Below are positions 41,431-54,800 of a stretch of DNA of 64,000 nt, in pieces; the first letter of the stretch is position 1; every line of letters begins with the position of its first letter. The stretch comes from Ciona savignyi (lineage: Eukaryota > Chordata > Ascidiacea > Phlebobranchia > Cionidae): positions 437,829 through 501,828 of the forward strand of contig CH002357.1 in the NCBI GenBank assembly GCA_000149265.1, in the 5' to 3' direction. The notes under the pieces were generated by a model. That model did not search any database, was not told where the DNA came from, and saw only the letters and a program-made list of their open reading frames with translations. The translations under genes were made by a program, and so were the position numbers.

Positions 41431-41516
41431 AGAATGACGTATATATTTTCTTTGTTTATATGTGAGCTTGGCGTACTTGCAATTGTTTTGTTTTCAATTA
41501 TTAGCGGCAATTTCAC

Positions 41517-41522
41517 AATAAA
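41517..41522 (+). terminator. poly(A) signal of SLC10A gene
   Basis: AATAAA 87 bp after the stop codon and about 440 bp before the start of the rhomboid gene on the same strand, which argues that the two genes are separate transcripts and not an operon with a minimal gap. Confidence 0.5.
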
Positions 41523-41960
41523 AAATATTCCCAAACACTGCTTTTCTAAGATGCATTAACCATTTTGTTTTTAAGGCGAATTAAGTTTGGTTCATTGTGT
41601 CATATTTTAAAGATTTGTATAAATGGGTGTATGCTTAATATTTGTTTTATATAAAAAATACGTTCTCGAAAAATAAAACCCATTTGTTTATTTATTTCTA
41701 GGCAATAAGTATACTTATTTTCTTGTTTCCGGCGTTTTCTGTATAAAATTGTGCGTTAAACCGAAGACGACACTTTACGCGTTTCCTAAATGTTCGAATT
41801 ACGGAAATAACGTGTTTATTGTAAGAAGGCAGTGGAGAAATAACAATAGATCGTTGAAAGAACGAATATTTGCAGGCGTGGCAGATGAGCTGCTATAGTA
41901 AAAAGCAATAAGACAGCCTTCCACGATATTTTTATATTTTAAGTAATTTTGCGTTGAACA

Positions 41961-42701
41961 ATGACTTCTAATGCTGGATTTGTCGGTGATGAAGTCGAAC
42001 CTTCCAAGGTAAGCTGATATCTTTAAAAACGTTGATTTTCCGTTGAATTTATGTATTTTGTTTTTCCCAGACACTGAGCGAGCTGTTTTCGGCGGTAAGA
42101 ACTGACTTTGTTTGACCATAGGTTATTTGTCTATGATTTTAAGTAAAACGAACATTTATTTTACTCGTAGAACGTCGGAGACGATTCTCGAATTGATGCA
42201 ACAAGGTTCGCGCAAATGGTGAATGAAAATCGGTCTAACTTACCTCGGTCGGTTATCACGAAAGTCACCAACTACATTGACCGGAATAAAGACGGCTATG
42301 TAACTTTGGAAGAAATTGAGAAAATGGTTTGTTTTAAAAACTTATCCTAATATAGGCCAAGTCTTGAAGACAGATTAGTGTTTTGTTAATTTTGTACAAA
42401 ATGATTCTTTGAACATTATTGATTTTATCGCAATTTTAGTGTATTTAAGTATCAATAAGTAAAACTTATGCTAATTGAATAACGTTTTGGAATGTAGGAG
42501 GCGGAAGACATTGAGAAGGTTGCGAAGAAAGCTGGTGTCACTCGGGGTCAACTCGCAATGTTCAACAAAGGTTACCAAAGAGTTGGAAATTTTATTCTCA
42601 CCAAAGACCAGCAAAAACTGGCATACGGTGATCAATACAACTGCTGTCCACCACCCATTGGTATTCTGTTGATCAGTCTAGCACAGGTCAGTTCCATTGT
42701 G

Positions 42702-42733
<32 letters not shown>

Positions 42734-44629
42734 CAGTATATATAAATATAGGATACTGGACCCTAAAATGGGGTAACCAACAACACATTATTATAACAAA
42801 TTATTATAGTTTCCTTTATTTTATAGTGTTGTGTCTGCCTGTTTAGTGTTTATAACGACTTTTTTGCATTTATTTTTCTTCTAGGAAATATAAAAATAGT
42901 AACCATTTACTCTTTTATTTAAAACGGTAAATCTATTGAGCAAGAGAAGGAGACAGACGACATTTGTTAAAATAAATGCTTTTAATAATATTCTACCGTG
43001 TTTAGTAAGCGTCTGACCGAAAGCAATATATAATGCGCATAAAGAAAGTCACATGACAAAAATATAAGCTCTGTGAAATTCCGCTCTTATTATATTTCTT
43101 TCCTATTTCGCAATGTCGGTATAATTTTTATGCCTCACAAGACCAAAGCGGACCACTAATAGTTAAAACCATGCGATTTAGATAGGGGTATATATCTACT
43201 ACGGTCAACTGAGCGGAGAATGGTTCAACATCAGTAAGGAAGTAATAGATTCCCCAATATCGTTCTTACCGACCAGACGAAGGGAGGCTTGGAGATTTAT
43301 AACTTACATGTTCGCACATGCAGGGTAAAAAAGTGTTATAAATTATTTCATGGGAAAAATATACTACGAACAAAGTTATGTATATTTATTTTAAATGTTA
43401 TCACTCAAATGAAGTGCTTTTCAATAAGTAATGCAAACCAGCGACCATAGCATGTCAGTTGCTTTTATTACGTCATAATTCTGTTATATTTCGAATTTCA
43501 CCTTATCATTTTACAAAACTATGACATTTCCCTAAATAAGACCAAAATTGAATCAAACTAGTGGTAACATGCAATTACTACCAACCCGGTGTCGTCAAAG
43601 CCTTTTAAACTTTATTCACGTTTTTATATCAACATTGTACGTACATACTGGTAATACTTCCATAGAAGGACCCCTTTTAAACTATGACCATTGATCATGT
43701 TTAACTCTATACTTACAACAGTGATCTTTATAAACAATTAATCATGTTTTAATACCATGCAGGCTTGAGCATGTATTGTTCAACGTGTTGGTGCAAATGA
43801 TTCTTGCCATTCCACTTGAAATGGTGCACGGAGGATTGAGAATTGGGGGAATATATTTCGGCGGTGTGATCGCAGGTAGATATGCCGTGTGGAACTATAG
43901 GAGCAACACATGCGCTTAATATAACTATATGCAAATTGCAACTTAAACAAATTAAGGCAGATGTTATTTTCATAGCAAAGTTGTAATACTGTGATAAGGT
44001 AACTTGCATTAAAATATTAATAGTAAAACTTGAATAGTGTTTTGTTGACATTTGAAGTATTAACAAATTGAGAAACTGTGTTTTTAGGCTCTCTTGCGTC
44101 TTCTGTTGTCGACCCTTCCGTTGCCCTTGTCGGTGGTAGTGGTGGTACTTATGCACTCCTAACAGCTCAAATCGCCAACGTTATCATTGTGAGTTATAAT
44201 TGATAAAAATTAAGAAATTTTCTAATTTTATTTTTCACACAGAATGGAGATGTGATGGACAAGTTTTACAGGATACTGAGAGTGGTTATCACAGTTGTCC
44301 TTTGTAAGTAAAAAAAAACTGTCTACGGTCTAACATACGGCAGTAGCGTATAGTACTAAATATCCTTTGCTATAGTGGTCTTCGACTTCGGTTATTCGAT
44401 CTACCGCCGTTTTCAACCTCAAGTTGCTGGTGTTGATGTCTCATTTATTGCCCACGTCGCCGGCGGTATTGCCGGAGTCACCCTCGGCTTGGTATTGCTC
44501 AAAAATTTTAAACAATCTTTGGCTGACAAGATCTGGTTCTGGATTGCCATTATACTCTACGTGGCTTTCATTATATTCGCCGTGGTGTGGAACGTCTTGT
44601 ATCCAGACTTTCCGACTCAGGTTGTTTGA
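41961..44629 (+). CDS. RHBDL: EF-hand rhomboid protease (RHBDL1/3 type)
   Basis: Intramembrane serine protease of 362 aa. Nine exons: 41961-42008, 42071-42094, 42171-42326, 42498-42686, 43182-43324, 43763-43875, 44088-44188, 44243-44303, 44376-44629, all in phase. The N-terminal cytosolic part holds a complete EF-hand loop ([12 protein letters not shown], residues 61-72, with D, N, D, G and E at ligand positions). The membrane core starts at about residue 128 ([11 protein letters not shown]) and includes WR in [20 protein letters not shown], the catalytic Ser243 in [10 protein letters not shown] and the catalytic His306 in FIAHVAGG. In the animal family, RHBDL1 and RHBDL3 combine EF-hands with the rhomboid core and RHBDL2 lacks them, which supports the RHBDL1/3 assignment. 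Exon 2 is only 24 bp. An (AT)n microsatellite of about 30 bp lies just after exon 4. Stop codons of this gene and the kelch gene are 276 bp apart, tail to tail. Confidence 0.92.
42701..42735. repeat. (AT)n microsatellite
   Basis: Uninterrupted TA/AT run of about 25 bases plus imperfect flanks, directly downstream of the donor of rhomboid exon 4. Confidence 0.8.
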
Positions 44630-44905
44630 ATCATCACCGATGCAAAGTAGTTACATCGCAAGCTTAAAACCAGCCAATATCTGTTGTCTATGCAAATATT
44701 ATTGCGTGCTTTTATTTTATTTTGCAAATTTTCCTATACACAAATCGCATGAGTACTATACAATACTAACTGAAGATTTTAATTCGTGCAAATCATATCG
44801 TTGCTTGATTATATCTCCGCAGTAGAGCTAGGCCCACATAGCAATACAGAAAAATATGACAAAATATGTTGCATACAAATGGTCACAAGGTTATGGATGT
44901 TAATT

Positions 44906-47900
44906 TTATTTGGTATATGTAATGCCTGGCCCAAGTAGTGGTAACGGTAGAGGGGCAACCCCATCAACCCAGTCATCTTTTTCTACGTCAAAGCATTCAA
45001 CCGTGTCAAGATTTCTTATTGCGCCGTCGTCGCAGTGTTTGCCGCCGACAATATAAATTCGGGGGCCTGGAAAATAGTAACATGATTACGTAAGAGAAAT
45101 ATGGTGTGATTATAACTTCGTGGTTACCCAGTACTGCTAACCCAGCGTCGTGGCGACCAATTCGCAGGGCGGTTACACCTTGCCAAACTTTGTTCGCATC
45201 GTTGTAAACGTCAACGTCGTACACACTGCTGAAGTTGCCACACTCCGTCTCCGCATCTAACCACGCGCCACCGAGCACATACATGTGACCCTGACAGACT
45301 GCCACGTTGGCAAAGCATCTTGGGAAGCGCATTGCTGCCATCATCTCCCAGCTGCAAACAGGACACTGCATTGCGTGCTACATGCTTTCATAACTATATA
45401 ATCTACGCAAATAAACGTATCATTCTACTGGCTATTACGGTTTGGCTGCGAATATTTTAAAACTACGTGCATGGTTTTTCAAAGTATAACATTTTATGTC
45501 TTAAAGCTACATGTTGTGTCGATAGTCAGGCATTGTAAGTGGGAAAATATGCAGTAATCTATTTTAATTACTCTTTTACTACAAATTAAATTGCACAGCT
45601 AAGAGGCGTACAGACTATTGCCAAATTAACTTGACCACATACTTGCCATACTCCTCATCGTATGCTTCAACAGTGTCGAGAACTACACCGCTCTTGTGAC
45701 AGTATCCTCCGACGGCCCACATTCGGCCTTTGTACACACACACCGAGACCCCGGCTCGGGCGCTGGATAAGGACCCAGAATACTCCCAAGTTCCTCGGTT
45801 AATTGAATATCTTTCCACGTCGCGTAGGATCCTTTGCTTGTGATCCTGACCCCCAATGGCGTAAATGTATCCGTTCAAATAAGCCGCCTGGTACAATAGA
45901 AGGGTGTTAAGAAATGTATTATAAACGCAACCGAAACTTATAATCAAAATTATCACAAAATATAAGCAATAATTATTACTTGTAATGACATTCTGGGTGT
46001 GGATAAAGATTCAATCTTACACCACTTTAAAGACCCAAGACCCAACCGATGGCAACTTGATATCGGGCAAACCTCTGCACCAGGACCAGTAAGCGAAGGG
46101 TCTGACCCACCTGGTGATAATGTTGAATTGAAAGAAAATAGGTATGGCAACAACTGCTTTGCCAAAATTTCTAATAAAAATGGCGACTATTAAGCTGAAT
46201 AAGAACGCCTGGCATATAGTGGTGGAATAAAGGTTAACTGAAAGGCAACGGATTATTTTGCTGATCACTAAACTCCACGTTTGTGCCATGCACTTGGGAC
46301 AATGTCCTGCACTTAACGGACACGAATCGAACTGAAACAGTTTTACCATCATAACCATGGATACGTGGTACTTTTACAATAGTCCGTGTCAAAATAACTA
46401 CATCTTTTTTACAATTAAGTTTTAACCGGAATACCTTATCCTATAAGATACACATACCGATAATATAAAGAGCTCCTTTACAGTAGACAGCAGCGTGATG
46501 ATTCCGGGGTTCCTGCAATTTGGCGAACCTCAGCCACGAATTCTCCCTCTCCTCATACTTATACACACCATCTGAGGCGACTTTCTGTTTCGTATCAATT
46601 CCTGTCAAATAATTGTTAGATGAGCCCGAGAAATATAAAAATAACATCGCGTTTTCCTTAGAGTCATTAACTCTATTAGGAGCAATGGGATTATTTGGGT
46701 AGCGGACGTCCCTTCACTTGGGATAGTTGCAGAGAAACACCATAAGGGTGATTATCTGCGGGGCAGCTATCTTAGTATACTTAATAGGACACAGTAGTTG
46801 TCAATGGCAGATGAGAATTTGATCAATGTTGTCAACGAACTAGATTACGAAACAATGTGCATGGTTTTATTCTCAAAAGTCACCTCCGGAAGCGAGTATG
46901 TAGTCAGGACAGCAAGCGCATGGTTTAATTGGACAGAAGGGTGAAGTTTTGTCTTTCTTCACCAGCCCACCGTCCTCCGCCACCGACCATTCTTCCTCAT
47001 CAGAGTTGTAACATCTATAGATGGTGTATAACCAATAAAATTTGATCGAGGGTGGATATGTAGTTAAGGGGGTGGTTTAGCTAAGTATCAATCGGGATGA
47101 ATCCCAAATGTCGGTACTGTTGGAAGCAGCATGTTCTATAGACTTAGCCCTTAGCGCTTATATTTCTTGTTGTGCAATTTTTTAAAATTTAAGAAAACAA
47201 ATTAAATCTGTAGTCTGTGCATTTCCCTACTGTTTTGTAAAATTTGCCTCCCATAAAAACAGCCTAAAAAAATCTCACAAGTCTGAACCTACTTGTTCGT
47301 TCCTATTCGCTGTTTTTGTCCGCGAGGTGGGTCTATGGCATACGTCCCTTCGGAGAAAGCCGTTTCGCTCTGCGATTGCAAGCAATGATATCTAAAGGCT
47401 TCAAGGATCAGCACACGACACTTCTTTTTTCGCATCAAATACCCCTTCGTTTCAACATGCTCTGCAAGTTCTTGTGGAGATAACAACTGAAGCCTCGTCT
47501 GGGGTGAGAAAACAATTTAAAGAAGTTGATTTCACGCGTTCCCTTAAACAATTTTAATATAGTGCAATAAAATATGTATTAATACCTTGGAGAGGAGATA
47601 TGGTGCGTGTACCAGATGCATTGGCTCGGCTTCAAGCCACCTGCATAGCGAAGAAAACACACGAAACTCGTCGATGTTTAGTCTGTCGTCATCCAACAGA
47701 CATGCGATGGTGTGTACTGATGCTAGCCTATAAAATAGTATCTATTTGTACTTAAATTTCGTTCTATTCACTAGCTTAGGTACGATCCTTACTTCCAATT
47801 ATGTTCGCGTGCAAATGATAAAGTTTAAATTAATCTATAACCGCAATTTGAGTCGTTACGCAAAACAAGTACACATCGACTATAGAGGTGCAACTATTTG

Positions 47901-50241
47901 CATCATAACATATTAACTGGTGAATAGAGTAAAATAAAGCCAACTTCGGAATTTATGTGTGTATTATTGCCGTTTTTTAACGGAACCCCAATTATCATAT
48001 TTCAAGGTAATAAATACATTAGTTAAGTACTGTACATTGCAATTTTAAAACTGATTTAAAAAAAGTCCTGTTTACTAGACTTACAGAAACGCTTCCGTTT
48101 CGCAAACTTCAGAGTAATTTCTCGCGGCAAAAGTTTGCACGAAACTAAGGGTAGCAAGGTCACCCTGTAACCGAAGCTCGTCCATAACTCCAGTCGTTGT
48201 GAGGTTTTCATCCTTGGGGTGCCTGTAACCTTGCGGACCTGGCGCCTCGTTGAATTCCGATCCATTGCTTTGTAACTCACCGCAGCAATCTGATGCGTGG
48301 AAATACAGAAGTGAATTAGTCTGACCGTGAGGTAAATCTGTCGATTGCGAGGGAGCATACATGGGTATTCTCGCATCTCACGCCGGTAAAAATTTACTAT
48401 TTTTTACCTGAAACACAAACAAAAGATTTTCACATATAGTTACTGATATTCTCTCCAGGCTGTATATATAAGTCTCCATGCACAATCATCGGGCTATACG
48501 CCTTCACATATCAGTATTCCCAAAATATAGTTTTAACCTAAGATAACATAATTAAAAAAAAAGTTATTGGTCAGGAAACGTTTATGGAATTATTAATAGG
48601 CAAAAAAAACAATTAACGAGAAAATTCCTAAAAAGAAGTGACAGGTCAGACGCGGAAATCTGAATTTCTGTACCGATTTCCGGGCAGCAGTTTTTGTTGT
48701 CCATTGCATCATGAACTCTCTGATTATATGGGATCTTCTGTCTTCCATGTATCATGCTTTTTAAACGAACATCGTTGCTAACCGACTTGTCTTTTGAAGA
48801 GCCTGTCAATTTGTATTTTTACAAAAACACTGTAAAAAAGAACGCTTTCTATAAATATATTATATTGTGTTGGTCGATTTTTATTAGCATCACTTCTGTG
48901 GTACCCCAAGTGAGGTAAACCCTCAGATGAATTTAAAAAGGCAATTCACACAACCCAGTTAATAGTTTCCTGGATGACAATATTCGTTTCCTGTCGCGTA
49001 TGAGCGCACAGCTAAATATATATATAATTCTTCTATGTAACACGTAAGCAAAAATCTGGTACCGGGAGATTTCGACACGGTATTATAATAAGTACAGTCA
49101 CCAAGAATTTGTTAACTGATGATAAATAGACATTAAAAAGCAGAGAATAACCAAATCCCAGGTTAAAGTTCAGAACTAAGGAGAGTCTGATTTTAAAGCC
49201 AACGCGACAATGGACAGACATTTAGTACCCGTAACATAGACAAGGCTTAGCAGTATTAAATGGGCATAAGCTCAAATAAATAGAAAGTTTTTTGTTTGTG
49301 TTAACAATTCTCACCAGGAATAGCGGCCATTTCCAGATCCAATAAAGTTCGCATTACAGCGCTTACCAGACCCTGCATTTGCAACCGAGCACCTGCAAGT
49401 ACCAGCGGTCGAGCAGTAGCAGGAGTTACTTGGACGTCAGAGGTGTACATAAATGTGAGGACCTGTAAAATTAGAATAATCAAGATGAATATCGCCATGC
49501 CGTGGGTAGTTTTGTTTTGAGAAATAAAAAAGTAAAGGGGATTTTCAACAAACTACAGCCTACTCATTGGGAAAAGGGGGTTTCTATAGCCCACGCTTCT
49601 ATATTTCGGGAGGGAATTGCGTGCGGCGTGGGTGCATGAAAACAATCCTAGTATATATATTTATGTGTAGGTCATAAGGAGAAATTTTATAATGACTCCA
49701 GCAACACTAGATTTTTGGATTTTGGGCGTTTTGATTTGATGTTCACACGGCAAAAATGTGCGTAGGCCCATTTTGCATTATGTTTTAAAGAGATAAAATC
49801 GAGGGGCGTTATTAGCCAGCGGCAGTTTCCTTTTCTAAGTGAAAAAAACAAGAAGGGGAATTTAAACCCTAATTATGTTTTTTTAAATAAAAAAAAAACA
49901 AGAAGGGGAATTTAAACCCTAATTTACATAAGTTTGACGTACCTTACCTGTGAAAAGATCTCCTTCGACATGAAATCCACTATCACTTCCTTTTCGCACG
50001 TTAGACTATTTGAAACGGACATGGCCGTTTTCTTGAGGAATGCATTCCTGAAAAACGGACTGACTGAAGCGGGAACGATCGCATGGCAGTGAAATGGCTC
50101 TCCTTTGACGTTTATAACAACGTCACAAAGTTTCTGAGCTCTCCACAACCGAACAAGATTTCTCCAGTTTTTAACGCAGTGTTTATGGCTTATAGATTCG
50201 CAATTCTTCCATTTGTTGCAGCCATCGGAAGAGTTCTGCAT
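44906..50241 (-). CDS. BTB-BACK-kelch (KLHL-type) protein
   Basis: Probable substrate adaptor of a cullin-3 ubiquitin ligase (family role). Twelve minus-strand exons: 50241-49948, 49462-49315, 48802-48674, 48376-48085, 47727-47586, 47498-47293, 47014-46884, 46601-46458, 46110-45980, 45887-45643, 45351-45128, 45066-44906; 748 aa, all in phase. BTB: LCDVVINVKGEPFHCHAIVP to about residue 140. BACK: from about residue 270 (LATLSFVQTFAARNY), through DDDRLNIDEFRVFSSLCRWL and TRLQLLSPQELAEHV. Kelch repeats: CYNSDEEEWS, YKYEERENSWLRFA...ALYIIGG, LKWCKIESLSTPRMSLQAAY...YAIGG, YSINRGTWEYSGSLSSARAG...WAVGG, WEMMAAMRFPRCFA...YVLGG, RIYIVGG. About 125 low-complexity residues separate BTB from BACK, which is unusual. 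The acceptor of exon 4 (GTGAG) and donor of exon 3 (GTACAG) are weak and are the least certain junction. ATG 50241 is the first in the frame; the specific KLHL member is not identified. Confidence 0.88.
47020..47140 (+). repeat. dispersed repeat, copy 2 (GTTGGAAGCAGCATGT core)
   Basis: GGTGTATAACCAATAAAAT at the left and TGTTGGAAGCAGCATGTTCT at 47119-47138, matching the two-block layout of the copy at 11220-11370. It lies in an intron of the kelch gene. Confidence 0.5.
49842..49924. repeat. 50-bp tandem duplication
   Basis: ACAAGAAGGGGAATTTAAAC followed by CCTAATT occurs twice with a 50-bp period (49848 and 49898), each preceded by an A-run. The second copy ends 23 bp from the 3' splice-donor end of the first coding exon of the kelch gene. 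Confidence 0.85.
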
Positions 50242-51861
50242 TATTTTGTGCCAGAAATAATTTTCTGTGTCTAAGTATTTCAAGGTCACTTATTACACAT
50301 ACCAAGACTCATGGTGATTTCACAATGCCCATTATATGTCATAGTGGCCATTATTTTTGCTGCAACCAAACAAATCTTTATACATAACTTCAGGTTTATG
50401 GTAATTCAAATTGTAACAGCAAACACAGAAAAATAATTATGCAATTTATTTCCGATTGTATGCGACCATTAAAATTAGCTTCAGTAAAAATAGTGCTAAG
50501 TGGCCATTGATTTAATCGTGCAATTATAACGTGGCACGGTTTTGAAATGGCAAGCACTAGACAGGTCGAATTTAGAGCGTATGTTGCCCTTGGGGTTTGG
50601 GACCGGGCATTTCAAAGCAATGTTTGAATGCCGCTGTGAACTAGATTTAGATTTGCGATGGATATGGTCAATAATATCAGCCAACAATTGAATGTTTTAT
50701 TTGGCCGCAAAACGCCTTCAAAGTAAATAAATGAACCAACCTTAGGGCGACGGACAAAGTAAATAAAACCTAAAGCTAGCAGTACGTACATTTAATCGCA
50801 GTCACTCACAAGGGCTTTTGATTCACTCCAAACCTCCAATTAACTCGACGAGTATAACAGCGCGTAACCCAGCTCTCACGAGAGTGGGTAATCTCTATTC
50901 TATCGAGAGAGCATTTTTTTCTTTTTGTGTACATGTAAGCCGTAAGGACTCGGTACAAAACGCGTGAACACATTGAACTGTGACTATTGTATGCTACGTT
51001 TTAAAGCTGTCACTTTGATTGGTTTGGCGTATATCAAGTGTAGTTAGTTGCTAAAGACATCATTAAGCTCTTGCCAAAAGTCCTGATGTTTTATAAGCTT
51101 TTTACCACAACATTTTTAACTTGAGAGAAACAATGATTTACGTTTTCAAGAGTGTTTGTTGATTTTTAAATTTCAATTAGTATTGGGCTGCGTCGCATAA
51201 TTTTATCTCGTGCTATAGCTTTAATTGAGAAGGTTAGTGAGTGAGCTTTAGACAGTCACAGAAATGTCGACAATTGCGAACTAAAAAGTACAGAACCGTC
51301 CCGAGTGACCCTCAGCTGTTAAATAGTAGAAATACATTATTAGAAGCTAAAACGTTTGCCTGTTTAACTTGTTCGTTACGTTTCTTACTATTCCTTACTG
51401 GGCGAAACAAAACAATAACATTGTACAGGTTGTTTTGCAAGCTTTAAGAAATGTAAACACAGCAAACTTCAAAAGTGATGATTCGGCTGCGCGGGGACCT
51501 TCCCATAGTAAATAAGCATTGTACCATACCGATTTTCACGCATGACCGATTTAGTCTACTACAAGAAGGTCTTGTTAATATTGCCTTCGAAAATCGACGG
51601 ATAAGCCATGACCATTTGTCCACAAGGAGTTACAGCTAAGATACGCGTGTGTTACCGTTGGTAAGGGTTTAATGCCAGTCGAGTAGGCATTGTTATCGGC
51701 AAGCTAGTGTTTTTCAGAACTCTACACTCAAGAACATTACATCATCAAATTATTTCTCTTTGTGTAGCTTGCTGACGTATTTTATTTCTCCCAGGTAGTA
51801 GTAGATCATTTCTCACCCGTATTTTAAATTAGCGCACGCATAACGGAACATAGAACTACAA
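50242..51861. other. divergent promoter region, kelch / calpain
   Basis: 1.6 kb between two divergent start codons. No coding sequence supported; open frames such as 50496-50687 and 51241-51447 show no motif. A CCAG acceptor-like site near 51795 could belong to a 5' UTR exon or a trans-splice site of the calpain gene. Confidence 0.5.
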
Positions 51862-54800
51862 ATGGGCAACAATAGTAGCAGCAGTTCAACTGAACCAGAT
51901 GGTGAACCCGACGTGACCGAAGTTGTTGTAGAAGCTCCACTGCCAGTCGAGCCAAGGGTCGATCCCGATGTACGTGAAAATATCGAAGGCACATCTCTGA
52001 ATTCAAACACCATTACTTCGGTAAGAGATTCTACATATATTATAGGTTAAGCAAAAATATATAAACCCAAAAGTCTGGTTCTATGTCGTGTATTTAGGGT
52101 ATCATCACAAAATTGTCTAGAGACATAGTTCCAAACGAATTAACAGACCGATAGAAAGCAGAGTTTATTAAGTAAACAGATACGTAGTGTTTAGCAGCAC
52201 AGCGGCCTTATTAACTTTAGCAGGATTTATGTTCTCATTCCCTTGTGGCAAAGTGTGCTAACACTGTGTGACAAGGAATAAAACAGCGGAGGTTATCTTG
52301 TTCTAACGCAGTACATGCTGAGATAACTGTGACCTTGTTATCGGGCAGTCGTAACCATATAACACGAAGCGTTACACTATCTGAGTGCTTTATGCAGTCT
52401 AAACGTTTTTTATTATAGTTTATACATGTCTGCCTGCAAAGTTAAATTTAATCCGTTGTACAAACAGTAATTAAAGAAAACATTGAAAACTGAATAAGAA
52501 CGTTATGATGTGTGACCGGCTTTAGTGCTACGCCTTTTTACATTTCCCCAATAATTTGATAAGCGCTATAAATTATCAATGTGTTTCACACGTGTTTTTT
52601 TATAGGAATTCAATGAAATAAAGGAAGTGATATTGAATCGAAGTTTAGAAGCGGGAAAAGCTTATGTTTACAGAGACAAGGATTTTCCAGCGGAACCCAA
52701 GTCTCTTTATTATACTTCCCGCGCTCCGAACCAATGGAAAGATATAGCATGGAAAAGACCAACGGTAAGTTAACTATTTCAATCCCTAAAGGCAGGCATA
52801 ATTTGCCCGCGTCGCCTTTAATCCACCTCAGACTATTTTACAATGTAAATGTATTTTCACTTCATTTATGACCTTTGAATTTAGGATCTTTCCAAAAATC
52901 CACGGCTGCTTCAGGACGGACAAAGCAGTGAGGATATTGTACAAGGTATGCTTGGAAACTGCTGGTTCCTCGCATCTTGTGCAGCTATCGCTCGTTCGGC
53001 AAAGCATATACAGAAAGTAGGTGGTTGACCAAATATATATTGAACATATCCTTTTAAGTAGCAATAGTACTGGATGTACGGATTGTCCAATTTAAATGTA
53101 ACCAGATTATACAAAAGTTACTTAATCCTGCTAGCCGTCATGGACACAATCAAGTAAAATTGTCCACGTGTAACCATACCACAGGTTGTCCCAGGGGACC
53201 AAGTTATTTCTGGGCCAGATTACGTAGGCATGTTCCACTTTCGTTTTTGGAGATTCGGAAAATGGGTCGATGTCATTGTGGACGACCAACTTCCGTCTGT
53301 CCGCGGATCACTGTGTTTCGGGAGATCTGCTAATCGGGATGAATTCTGGCTGCCTCTTTTGGAAAAAGCGTATGCAAAGTAGGTATATGGACATGCTAAG
53401 CTATAACGAGTGATTTTTCGCACTTGTTTTAAATATTTCTACGATTATAGTTTTTTATTGGCCGGTTGGTCTGACGGTTAAGTGCGTCGCCTTTCAATCG
53501 AAAGGTTGCATGTGCGAAACTGGTCGCTAGCTAGTCGGTTGTGTCCTTAGGCAAGGCACTTTTCGGACATTGCCTAAAACCAGCGGATGAATGGGTTCTA
53601 CCAAATTTAAGGATGCGTATACAACACATTGAAATAGCTCCGGTAACCCGACGGTGGACGCGAGGTGATCTGACGATAGCCCGTGTTTGTTTTAGCCCCT
53701 TGGTTTTTCCATACACGGGGATAAACATGAATATCCTATCCTCTTCTATTTGCCAATACCGTTATTTAAAATTGTTGCAGCTGTGTTTACAAAATATTAG
53801 TAACCTCGGTGGAATTGGCAACGTTTTTCTCTTCGTTTTATTCAGAGTCCATGGTTCGTATCAAGCGATCGAGGGTGGCTTCACGCAAGATGGTATGGAA
53901 GATTTAACCGGTGGAATCGCGGTCACCTACCAACTCGGGGGCAAAACTCCCGATCACTTATATCGGACAATGACAAAGTATGTAAAGTATTATATTTGCA
54001 GTGAAGAAATATAACATACCGAATAAATTTCTATTTTATGACAATTCTAGGGCGCTTCGAAACGACAGTTTTGTGTGCGGTGGAATTCAGGGGACTTCAG
54101 AGTCGGTCGATAAAAAAACAGGGCTCGTCAGTGCGCATGCCTACTCTGCTCTCAAAGTAGCTAAGGTAAATAATGGTAATTAATATCAAATCAAAAGCTT
54201 AACGCCTTCTACCGTTAAATCGGTGCTTTGTGTACAGGTGAATTACCGAGGAAGTACGGTCAAGCTGGTAAAATTAAGGAACCCCTGGGGAGGAAAAAAT
54301 GAGTGGAAAGGCGATTGGAGTGACGAGTAAGACCTACTTACGTAGATTTATAAATGTTGTAAAGCCTCCCGCTGTATGCTGAATCATAGCTACACAAGCG
54401 CATTTCTAATCCTTGGTTTTCAGTTCTTATACATGGCAATACATACCCGACGATGTGAAATACAGTATCGGGTATGCCAACCGAGATAATGGAGAATGGT
54501 TTATGTCTTTTGATGACTTCACTCGATATTTCACCGACGTCACGTTTTGTACAATTGGTCCAGATTTCGATGGCGACGGCAAACCTACCGGTGACAGGTT
54601 TGTTAACTTTCTGCACTAAAATACGTTAAATAACAACATAATAGCGTGTGTATATATAAGATAGCTACTGTTTTAATAAACTAATGAAAGTACAGTGTGT
54701 GTTCTAGTTCAGTTTAGTTTATTTTTTTTGCAATGAAAACATGAAGCAGGACTGTTGATTGAAATTTGAAAAACCGGAAAAAAGCGGCAAAACGAAAATC

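Noticed and set aside
41431-41960. SLC10A and rhomboid genes as an operon
   Set aside because: The 530-bp gap contains a good poly(A) signal and the functions are unrelated; ascidian operons usually have much smaller gaps.
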